Source of the DNA: Mastigamoeba balamuthi
Taxonomy: Eukaryota; Evosea; Mastigamoebida; Mastigamoebidae
Assembly: GCA_902651635.1 (NCBI GenBank)
Contig: CACRSC010000067.1
Span: forward strand, 147,031 to 182,001
Length of the DNA: 34,971 bases
Direction of reading: 5' to 3'
Within the stretch, counting starts at the first letter, position 1. Each line of letters opens with the position of its first letter. The notes under the pieces are model-generated. The model was not told where the DNA came from. It saw only the letters and a list, made by a program, of their open reading frames with translations, and did no database searches. This document shows positions 19,771-28,642 of this stretch, piece by piece. The position numbers and the translations under genes were made by a program.

Positions 19771-21060
19771 ATGTCTGCCAGGTGCGGCCTGAACGCGGGC
19801 ACGTTGAGCAGCGACTACAAGGAGGTCTCCCTGTCCGACATTGAGACGTCGGTCTTTAACTACGGCGGCTCGTCCGAGTTCGAGAACTCGGACGAGGGCA
19901 TCCAGCAGTGGCAGCGTGCGGCCCTTCTCCACTACTGTGCAGGCAGCGGCTACCTCACGGATTACCCACGTTGCACAGGGAGCGTCACGGACAAGCCTGT
20001 GCCCATCTCGGTGACGCTGGACTCGTACGCCTTCCTCGTGGACGACGAGTCGCAGCGCTCCAGGCTGCAGGACATGATCGCGGCCTACATCGTCGCCTCG
20101 CAGATCGCCGACAGCACGCTCGAGATCGGGTGGACGTACACTTACGAGCCCTCCTACAACGACGGCGGCAGCGGCGCCACCATGGACCTCACGGGTGCCT
20201 CTTCCCCCTCCCTCCCTTCCCGTTTGCACCACTGTTCACAAGGCGTCCCGCAGCGGCCCATCCCCGCTTGGCAACGTCGGGGTTCGTCAAGTTCGGCGAC
20301 TCGACGGCGGGAGGGTCGCACAACCTGTTCGTCCCCGGCAGGGGCTGGGACGTCTTCGTGAGGGAGAATCAGCCATCGGCCTCGGACTTTGGCTTCCTGC
20401 CCGGCTCGGAGAACCCCTTGGTAAGGTTTCCCATTGGCTTCACGCAGGCGTGGATCGACCGCGGCTCCGGTGCCCGCCTGGACGGGGCCTTCTGGAACCC
20501 CGTATGCCCCTACCGCTACAACGCCGTGGGCTCTGTCGTGACCATCGGGTACAACCCCCCGCCATACACGGAGGCCGCTTGCGTCCAGGCCCGCTGCACC
20601 GCCGTCTGCAGCGCCGCGATGCTCGTGTACAACGACCGCTCATCCGGCGCCTCGCTGGACGGGAGCCTCTACGTGGCCGCCCAGAACGACGTGAGCCTCC
20701 CTCCAGCCAGTCCGCTGCAGCGCTTCACACACGTTTCCCACCAACTGCCTTGTCCCGATCGCAGGTAGCATACGCGAGCAGGGCCGTGTACGCGCTGTCG
20801 GGGTACAACTGGCCGAACCCCGGGGCGTTCTACTGCCTCAGGAATAGTTGCCTCACGAGTAAGCAGGGACAAATAAACACAACTCTCCGGCGGTTCTCAC
20901 AGACACGCACCCGCCGAGCAGATCCGATGAAGGTCACGCCGGAGCTCGTTTCCAGGGCTCGCAGGTGCGCCGAGACGAGGCCACAGCCGGTTGACGTTTG
21001 CTGAAGGGAGCTATAAGCCCCTGGGCCTCTGCTTCCTTTTCACAGCTCAGGTGCCTGTAA
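19771..21060 (+). CDS. VPS62/DUF946-like repeat protein
   Basis: Exons 19771-20194, 20254-20690, 20765-20858, 20903-20964 and 21046-21060 join in phase to 343 residues. Donors are gtgcct, gtgagc, gtaagc and gtgcgc. The chain carries three copies of a repeat typical of the VPS62/DUF946 family, with core Trp/Tyr-x-Asp-x-x-Ser-Gly-Ala-x-x-Asp: YNDGGSGATMD, WIDRGSGARLDGAFWNPV and YNDRSSGASLDGSLY. Each is followed by a strand with Gly-Tyr (VVTIGYNPPPY, YALSGYNWPNP). Family members are beta-rich and of unclear function; the yeast name refers to vacuolar sorting. Several Cys residues suggest a lumenal or extracellular location, but the proposed start has no signal peptide, so an upstream exon may be missing. 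The last two exons are the least certain. Confidence 0.65.
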
Positions 21061-21343
21061 AAAGCTCCACGATACAAACCAGCTGTTTGAAAGCAACAAC
21101 AACGAAGCAGAATTCCCTCAGCTCAAGCTGTGTACTCTGTGCGATTGNGGGGGCGGCGGGGGCAGGGGAAGGGACGGCGGCGGCGGCCGAGGCCTTGGCG
21201 AGGGCGTCGCGGTTCTCGTGGGTGACGGGGTAGTGGCCGCAGTACTGGCAGAGCGCAGAGTCGGGGCGCAGCTCGAAGGCGGAGCAGTCGCAGCCGACCT
21301 CCTTGCACCTGCCGCGGTCGACGCCGCGCTTGTCTTTGCCCAT
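21047..21343 (-). CDS. Small Cys/His (probable zinc-binding) protein, 3' end uncertain
   Basis: From the ATG at 21343 the frame encodes MGKDKRGVDRGRCKEVGCDC and continues with SALCQYCGHYPVTHE. The spacing is C-x4-C-x-C-x12-C-x2-C-G-H-x4-H, a plausible zinc site of the kind found as small modules in amoebozoan proteins. An Ala/Pro-rich stretch follows, and then the single N at 21148. Beyond the N the frame stays open to TGA at 21047 but overlaps the last exon of the converging VPS62-like gene. The true 3' end is therefore unknown, and the N may be an assembly join. GATATC motifs lie 17 and 59 bases upstream of the start. Confidence 0.5.
   Translation of the reverse strand: MGKDKRGVDRGRCKEVGCDCSAFELRPDSALCQYCGHYPVTHENRDALAKASAAAAVPSPAPAAPXIAQSTQLELREFCFVVVAFKQLVCIVELFTGT
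21148..21148. other. Single ambiguous base, possible assembly join
   Basis: An N sits between a G-run-rich segment and the end of the VPS62-like gene. Unlike the N at 28250 it has no duplicated flanks that I can see. The reading frames on the two sides do not make a convincing single gene. Confidence 0.6.
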
Positions 21344-21510
21344 CGGTGGACGCGCGGGCGATATCTTTGTGAATCCTCCTCTCTTTACTGGATTTCGGCC
21401 AGATATCTGGGTGGTTAGGGGAATCAACTTATTCCTCCGACGGAGAAAGCGTTGTGGCGGTTGCAGTTTCTGCTTTGATTTGTTGCGTGCTGTGGTGTTA
21501 CTGTGGCGGC

Positions 21511-22889
21511 CTACAGGAGGATGGTCTTGTCCTTGCCGTGGTGCAGGAAGCGCATGGGGACGCCCGAGGCCTTGGCCTGGCGCAGGATGGACCGCACGAT
21601 GTCCTTCCAGCCCACCGAGTGCAGGTTGACGCGCTCGCCGGGGTCCGTGCAGACGAGGTCGAAGAAGAACCCCTCGAAGATCTTGGTCGCCTTGACCTTG
21701 TCCAGCGCCGCGATGCGCGCCAGCGGCACGACGATCTTGGACGACCCGATGCCGTACGACTGCCAGCACACGTGCCTCCGCGCCACGTAGACGTAGCCCG
21801 GCGACGTCCCGTGCTCCCCCTGGCTGCACATAAAGTCTGCCGGGGGCACAAAATTGGCAGGCATTCAATTGAATTGATGGTTTGCAATTTCGCTCGCACA
21901 TTCGACCAGCGTGTCGTCGGGGAGCTCGGGGAAGCGCCGGTGGAAGTCGGCGTTGGCCTTGAGCGCGCGCTCCGGCAGCTGGCAGGCGTTGAGGTTGGCC
22001 TCGTCGCGCCTCCTGCTCTCGGCGATGGTCGCGCCCGTCTTGGCCCTGTCCTCCTGGGCTGCGAACGCGCCCATCTCCTCCGTCAGCCTCTCCACCTCCT
22101 TGCTGTTGTGTTGGCCATCCCCCCGCTCGTCTCAGCAACCGCCCCTGCCTGCTCCCGGGAGGGCGCCGACCTCAGGGTTGTGTTGCTCTCTCGCAGGACG
22201 GTGATCTCCCTGTAGAGCTCCTCGCGGTCCGCGTTGACCTGCAGCATCAGCTCGTCCTTGCGCCTGGCAGCCCCCTCGGCGTCGCGCGCGTCCCTCTGCG
22301 CCTGCTCCAGCTCCTTCCTCAGCCTGCACGCCTCCTCTGCCGCCGTCGCTCCCCCAGACGACTCCTGCAGCCCAGCAGTTGCGCATTCGCCCGTCGGAAC
22401 CGTCGGAAAAACCGCTCGGAGAAGCCGACCTGCTGGGAAAGCGTCTTCTGGTCGCGGAGGTCGCTGAGCTCCCTCTCGAGGTCCGAGGTGCGCTGCCTCT
22501 GGTCGGCCAGCTCCTTCTCGAGCAGCCCGGCCCTCCGCGCCTGCTCGTCGCGCTCCTGCGCCGCCTGCCGCTTGCGGTCGCGCATCATCACCATCTCGCG
22601 CTCCGACTGCGCCAGCGCCTCCTTCAGCCCCGCCATCTGCCGCGCTCCATCCCGGCATGCGTATCAGCCGCTGTTCAAATTGCGGACGCCACCCGTTGCG
22701 AAATCGAAGCGGAATCGATATTTCGAGCGCGGAGTGGGTTTCGGGTGTTTCGGGTTTTGGGACCTGGGCGACGGCCATCTCGAGCTCCGCGATCTGGGAC
22801 TCGCGCTGGACGAGGAGGTCGCGGAGCTGCTGGATCTCGCGGTCCTTGTTGCCCCCGACGCTGCTGACGCTGCTGGTAAGCTTGTCCAT
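21511..22889 (-). CDS. Coiled-coil protein with C-terminal GRAM domain
   Basis: Five exons (22889-22764, 22636-22430, 22364-22171, 22102-21900, 21836-21511) join in phase to 351 residues. Residues 1 to about 215 are a long heptad-rich coiled coil (REIQQLRDLLVQRESQIAELE, KELADQRQRTSDLERELSDLR and following). The C-terminal part is a GRAM domain. It opens FHRRFPELPDDTLVEYFMCSQ, continues GYVYVARRHVCWQSYGIG and KIVVPLARIAALDKVKATKIFEG, and closes with a WKDIVRSILRQA helix. GRAM domains are PH-like and bind membrane lipids or partner proteins. The pairing suggests a tether or scaffold at a membrane, which is inference. Donors include two unusual gtcggc sites. Intron 4 (63 nt) contains the recurring AATTCAATTGAATT palindrome. 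The gene is divergent from EF2 with about 490 bases between starts. Confidence 0.75.
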
Positions 22890-23260
22890 ACACGGCAAAA
22901 GGCCGACTGCCCGCACTGCGCTGGGGGTGTGGCGGTGTTTGAAGAGTCGCAGGCAGAATCAACAGTAGATTTGCCCACGGAATAAATCTGAGATTTGTCT
23001 TGGAAATATCTCGCAGAGCAGTCCTGGGAACTGGCACTGACAAGCGTGCGAACGACGGGTTGGCTTCCACTTCGGACTGTCAACACCCATGCCGAAGAAG
23101 CTTGTGAGGCCCTCCTCGGATCAAACAAAATCACCTCGTTCGAGAACGGTTACGATAATGGCGATGGAACAATTTCTCGGTGCAAACGTCAGTTTGACGC
23201 AATGCGGTCTGGATCGGGCAATTAATTCTTCGTTGACGCCATAGTGACACGGCGCGGGCG

Positions 23261-23267
23261 TATAAAA
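23261..23267 (+). promoter_or_regulatory. TATA box of the EF2 gene
   Basis: TATAAAA lies 109 bases upstream of the EF2 start codon, after a GC-rich stretch and before a pyrimidine-rich leader (ttttcttttcattgtgc). It is the only canonical TATA box I noted directly upstream of a gene in this window, which fits a strongly expressed housekeeping gene. Confidence 0.65.
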
Positions 23268-23375
23268 TCCGTGCACTGCGGCCCTGTTTTCTTTTCATTG
23301 TGCTAACCACACGGAGTAGCAGAGAGCAACCACCCAACCCCACTTCCCCCCCGCAGCACAGCTGCACAAGCAGTC

Positions 23376-26012
23376 ATGGTGAGCTGCCCTGCACCCCCTC
23401 CCCTCGGCACCTCCGGGACTGAGGCACTGCCCGCAGGTGAACTTCAGCGTCGAGCAGGTGCGGAGCATGATGGACGTCAAGTCCAACATCCGCAACATGT
23501 CCGTGATCGCCCACGTCGACCACGGTGAGGACCCACCCCGTCCCAGGAACCACACAACTGACCCCCACCCCCCGTTACAGGAAAGACGACGCTGTCCGAC
23601 TCGCTCGTGTGCAAGGCCGGCATCATATCGCCGGACAACGCGGGCACCATGTGCTACACGTCGACGCGCGACGACGAGCGCGACCGCGGCATCACGATCA
23701 AGTCGTCGGCCATCTCGATGTTCTACCAGCTCGGCGACGACGTAGACACGCCGCCCGGCACCAGCGGCAAGGCGTTCCTCATCAACCTCATCGACAGCCC
23801 GGGCCACGTCGACTTCAACAGCGAGGTCACCGCCGCGCTGCGCCTGACCGACGGCGCGCTGGTCGTCGTCGACTGCGTCGAGAGCGTCTGCGTGCAGACC
23901 GAGACTGTCCTGCGCCAGGCGCTGGCCGAGCGCGTCAAGCCCGTGCTGGTGGTCAACAAGATCGACCGCCTGTTCCTCGAGCTGCAGCTCGACCCCGAGA
24001 GCATGTACCAGTGCTTCCGGCGCGCCGTCGAGTCGGTCAACGTCGTCATCTCGATGCACCCGGACGAGGCGCTCGGCGACGTGCAGGTGCGCCCCGAGGA
24101 CGGCACCGTCGCCTTCGCCTCGGCCCGCCAGCAGTGGGCCTTCACGCTGGACAACTTCGCCCGCATGTACGCGGCCAAGTTCGGCGTCGACAAGCGGCGC
24201 ATGATGCAGCACCTCTGGGGCGACAACTTCTACGACCCGCAGGCCAAGTGCTGGCGCCACACGCCGCAGTCCGAGAGCGGCGCCGCGCTGCCCAGGTCGT
24301 TCTGCCAGTACGTCCTCGAGCCCATCGACAGGCTGACGCGGGCGGTCATGTCCGGCGACGCCGCGAGCATGGACCGGATGCTCTCGGCGCTCGGCGTGAC
24401 GCTGCGCGCCGAGGACCGCGAGCACACGGGCAAGGACCTGCTCAAGGCCGTCATGAGCAAGTGGCTCCCCGCGGCCGACTGCCTGCTGCAGATGATGGTC
24501 CTGCACCTGCCATCGCCGGCCACGGCGCAGGCGTACCGCTGCGAGACGCTGTACACGGGCCCGCAGGACGACGAGGCCGCGAGGGCGATCCGCGCGTGCG
24601 ACCCCGACGGCCCGCTGCTGATGTACGTCAGCAAGATGGTGCCGACCGACTCCAAGGGCCGCTTCTTCGCGTTCGGCAGGGTGTTCAGCGGGACGGTGCG
24701 CACGGGCGCGCAGGTGCGCATCCTGGGCCCCGAGTACGTGCACGGCGGCAAGGAGGACGTGCACGTCAAGGGCGTCCAGCGCACGATCCTGATGATGGGC
24801 CGCACGACAGAGGTCATCGAGGACTGCCCCAGCGGCAACGTCGTCTGTCTGGCGGGCATCGACCAGGCGATGAACAAGTCGGGGACCGTCACCGACCGCG
24901 AGGACACGTGGCCCGTCCGCGGCATGCAGTTCAGCGTCAGCCCCGTCGTGCGCATCGCCGTCGAGCCGCGCAACGCGTCCGAGATGCCCAAGCTCCTCGA
25001 GGGGCTGCGGAGGCTCGCCAAGTCGGACCCGCTGTGCGAGTGCACGATGGAGGAGGGCGGCGAGCACGTCGTCGCCGGCGCGGGCGAGCTGCACCTCGAG
25101 ATCTGTCTCAAGGACCTGCGCGAGTTCTGCGGCATCGAGATCGTCACGAGCGAGCCCGTCGTCTCGTTCCGCGAGACGGCGTCGGCCCCCAGCAGCGTGC
25201 TCTGCCTGAGCAAGTCGGCCAACAAGCTCAACAGGTTCTGGATGAGGGCCGAGCCGCTCGCAGAGGGCCTCGCCGAGGCCATCGACGCCGGCGAGGTCCG
25301 GGCCAACGCGGACCCCAAGGAGCGCGCGAGGGCGCTCGCGGACAGGTACGGGTGGGACGTACAGGAGGCGAGGAAGATCTGGTGCTTCGGGCCCGACACC
25401 AAGGGCACCAACGTGCTGGTGGACGCGACCAAGGCGGTGCAGTACCTGCAGGAGTCGCGGGACTACTGCATCGCGGCGTTCCAGTGGGCCACGCGCACCG
25501 GCCCGCTCTGCGAGGAGACGCTGCGCGCGGTGCGCGTCAGCCTCGCCGACGTGTCGGTGCACAGCGACCCGGCGCACAGGGGCAGCCGCCAGCTGATCCC
25601 CGCGGCGCGGCGCTGCGTGCACGCGTCGCTGCTGACGGCCAGCCCGCGCCTGCTCGAGCCCGTGTACAGGGTCGACATCACGTGCACCGAGGCCGCGATC
25701 GGGGGCGTGTACGACGTCCTGAACAAGCGCAGGGGCCGCGTCGTAAGCGAGGAGCTGCGCAACGGCGACTCGAAGATGCGCGTCGTGCAGGCGCACCTGC
25801 CGGTCGTCGAGTCGTTCGGGTTCACGGGCGAGCTGAGGGCACGGACGTCTGGCCAGGTGTTCCCGCAGTGCAGCTTCGACCACTGGCAGCTCGTCCCGGG
25901 CGACCCGCTCGACGCCGGCAGCCGTGCGGCGCAGATCGTGGCCGCCGTGCGGCGCCGGAAGGGCCTCCGCGAGCAGATCCCTCCGCTGGACAACTTCCTC
26001 GACAAGCTCTAG
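23376..26012 (+). CDS. Translation elongation factor 2 (EF2)
   Basis: Three exons (the ATG codon alone at 23376-23378, then 23437-23524 and 23581-26012; introns 58 and 56 nt) give 840 residues, against 842-858 in yeast and human. The first intron falls directly after the initiator Met, so the chain begins [10 protein letters not shown] as in other EF2s. The GTPase motifs AHVDHGKTT, RGITI, DSPGH and NKID are intact, and the C-terminus DNFLDKL is canonical. EF2 moves tRNA and mRNA through the ribosome using GTP. The diphthamide His is His696, but the following loop reads HRGSRQL in place of the near-universal HRGGGQI. The upstream His of that loop is also kept (VHSDPAH). Elsewhere the chain is somewhat diverged (for example [19 protein letters not shown]). 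The sequence does not show whether it is the sole EF2 or a paralogue. Confidence 0.95.
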
Positions 26013-26305
26013 CGAGGCAGGTCCTGTCGGTCGTCATTCCTTCAAGCAAAAAACGGCGTCCATGCGATTAACGAATGAATTTATTCCTCCCACCCACGCG
26101 GCAACACCGCCCACACGCGCACCAACACGAGAGTACACCAAGGAGAGCAAGAGAATAAGACACCGTTCCGAGAGTTAATTTTGCAGAGGCATGGTGTTGC
26201 TTAAGTGAATTTGCGCTGTCGCTCGCGGCGTGGAGAGCCCGCTAGGTTCTCGTCGTCTTGTACTTCGTGCACATCTTCTCCCCTGTATTTTACCGCGTGC
26301 GTCGG

Positions 26306-28049
26306 TCAGCGAGGGCGCGAAAACGGCGGCGTGTAAACCGCACCGGAGAGAACGCTGTTCATGAACAGGTGCAGGTGCTCGGGCCACAGGACCTGCTTCG
26401 TCCTTAGCGATTCCCAGCACCTCCCTGCCATAGAAACCGGTCAGTGGCGGTGTTGTCGGAGCAACGGGCGCATGGGTCGCACTCTTTGGCCAGATGACCT
26501 TCTTGTCGTCGACCATGTCGAGCTTCAGTATCGACAACCAGATCTGCAGGGGCGAGCTTTGTTAGAGTGCGAGCGTGCGCCCCGGGGTAAGACGCACTCC
26601 GACGGCGGCGTCCTCGTTGGTGAAGGTCTTGCGCAGCATCGGTGCCGACCGTGACACCAGCGCCGCCAGCCTCGCGTCCATCACGTAAAACGGTCCAGAG
26701 GCATACGGCCTGCCGAGACGAACGACGCACGTCAGGCACCAGAAACGCAACGCAAGAGGGGGCGCTCGGGCAGCACACGCACGGGAAGACAGGGAGGGGC
26801 CACACGGCCTCGTAGTTCTTGTGCTTGAGGCTGCCGCGCTTGCGGTGGCTCCAGAAGTACGCGCCGTAGTACAGCGGCGCCCTCTTGCTGACGGCCCCGG
26901 GCGCGGGTGCGGACCACCGCGGCTTGTTCAGCTCGCTCAGCCTCTCCAGCACCCTCGACACGTACACAAAGACATCGTTGTCCACCTGCGGCGTGTTGCG
27001 CGTGGCGTCAGACAGATGGGGGGATCGCGGGAGGGCTACGCTCGCGTGCCTTTGCGAAGAGGTCGAAGGTGATGTTGGACCTCGTCATGGCCCACGTGAT
27101 CACGGAGGCCGTCTTGGCCGTGAGCGTCTTGTACGTGTCGGGCACCCCGGAGAGCACCACCAGGTCGCCGTACTCGCGCATCTCGCGGGCCACGGCGGCC
27201 CTGCCCACGCTGTCGTTGGCCGCCGGCGGGTCCGCGGGCGCGTCCGGGTCTCCGACGAAGAACCGGTAGGCCATCGGGGGCGCGCCGGCGGCCTCGAGCG
27301 CCTCGGACTCGGCGGCGAGCAGCCGCAGCCACGTCTTGCGGGCTGCCGCGCGCCACTCGGCGTCCACCGCCCTCTGCGACGAGATCACGGCGAAGAACAT
27401 CCCTGGTATGGTATAGCGCGGGTTGTTTTACCCGCAAGTGACGTGAGCGGAGAAAACCGCGAAAACCCCGGAGCCCCAAACAGAGAACCATCTAGAAAAA
27501 GCGAATCGCGGAAAAAGAGGCAAAATGAGGAACAATCTCGAAAAGCGAAGCACCCCCACATCAACCCCACACAATGCCCTTCGAAGTGACTCTGGGGGCG
27601 ACGGGTGGGGGAAGAACTGAGTGAGTGGGAGTGAGGGAGAGAGAGAGGAAAGAAGCGACACGACTGGAGGGGGGGGGGGACGAGCGGGTACGGTAGTGGC
27701 GGTGGATGAGGGGCAGCGTGGAGGCCCCGGGGGCGTCGTCGGGCCTGCGGAGGTCGGGCAGGTCCTCCTCGCGGCCGTAGTCGACGACCTGCGGGCTCCT
27801 GGGCGGCGCCCTGCGCGCCTCGGCCCACGCGGCGTCGGCTGCGGCGTTGGCGTGGGCCCGCAGCGGCGCGGCCGAGTCGGACTGCGCGGGTGCCAGCATC
27901 GTGCCCGCCACGAGGCCCGCGCAGCCCAGCGCCAGCGCCAGCGGGATGACCAGCGCCCGCGCGACCCGCAGCGGCGAGGCGCCCGAGAGCCACGAGCACG
28001 CGCACGCGCGGGGCGCGGGCGGGGCTGCCACCGGTGGCTTGTACAGCAT
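26306..28049 (-). CDS. Family 31 glycosyltransferase (beta-1,3-galactosyltransferase-like), type II membrane
   Basis: Six exons (28049-27692, 27402-27050, 26985-26783, 26709-26598, 26543-26483, 26424-26306) join in phase to 401 residues. A short cytosolic N-terminus is followed by one membrane anchor (about 31-52, ARALVIPLALALGCAGLVAG), a Pro/Ala-rich stem and the catalytic domain. Family hallmarks run in order: FFAVISSQR, ARKTWL, RFFVGDP, EYGDLVVLSGVPDTYKTLTAKT, the metal-binding VDNDVFV (D239-x-D241), YYGAYFW, and YASGPFYVM before TNEDAAVG (335-342). These enzymes add Gal or GlcNAc to glycans in the Golgi. The third intron (27049-26986, 64 nt) starts GC: only the GC donor after FDLFAK keeps the DxD frame. 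Exons 5 and 6 rest on phase and the reading VLWPEHLHLFMNSVLSG. The start lies inside the duplicated assembly segment. Confidence 0.85.
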
Positions 28050-28249
28050 GGTGGTGGGGGGGCTGGGGCTGGTGTGGTCCCCCTTTCGGAGTTGCAGAGA
28101 CGCGGAGACACGATGTGAAGATATCAGTGCACTTTCTCGCGATTCGCACAGGCTGCCGAGGTGCATTCTCATTATCTTCCTTCTGTTTATTTGGCATTTA
28201 TAACCACCGCCAGCTGCTTGCTGAAGGCACTGGGGGCCACCAGCTTCTA
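27982..28249. repeat. 268-bp direct duplicate, copy 1 (probable assembly artefact)
   Basis: Identical to 28251-28518 at 267 of 268 positions (T at 28035 against G at 28304). The two copies are separated by one N. The segment contains the start codon and promoter of the glycosyltransferase gene. Confidence 0.9.
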
Positions 28250-28250
28250 N
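28250..28250. other. Single N marking an assembly join
   Basis: It sits exactly between the two copies of the 268-bp duplicate, as expected if two contigs ending in the same sequence were joined without merging their overlap. Confidence 0.85.
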
Positions 28251-28518
28251 CCCGAGAGCCACGAGCACGCGCACGCGCGGGGCGCGGGCGGGGCTGCCAC
28301 CGGGGGCTTGTACAGCATGGTGGTGGGGGGGCTGGGGCTGGTGTGGTCCCCCTTTCGGAGTTGCAGAGACGCGGAGACACGATGTGAAGATATCAGTGCA
28401 CTTTCTCGCGATTCGCACAGGCTGCCGAGGTGCATTCTCATTATCTTCCTTCTGTTTATTTGGCATTTATAACCACCGCCAGCTGCTTGCTGAAGGCACT
28501 GGGGGCCACCAGCTTCTA
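28251..28518. repeat. 268-bp direct duplicate, copy 2
   Basis: Second copy of 27982-28249. It carries a second, truncated version of the glycosyltransferase start (MLYKPPVAAPP) that runs into the N, so it cannot encode a separate protein. Confidence 0.9.
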
Positions 28519-28642
28519 GAAGCTGCCGATCGCTCGGGGCGTGGAGGCGGCGGAGGGGCAACGGCAGTGGTTTTTTCTCTGTGTACTAATTCCGGAATTC
28601 TCTGGGCGGTCTCTGAAGTTCGTCGATCTCTCAGGTTGTCTC

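Noticed and set aside
23295-25883. Very long minus-strand open frame (862 codons) across the EF2 gene
   Set aside because: It is the antisense shadow of EF2: in GC-rich codons the complement stays open. The plus-strand frame has complete EF2 homology.
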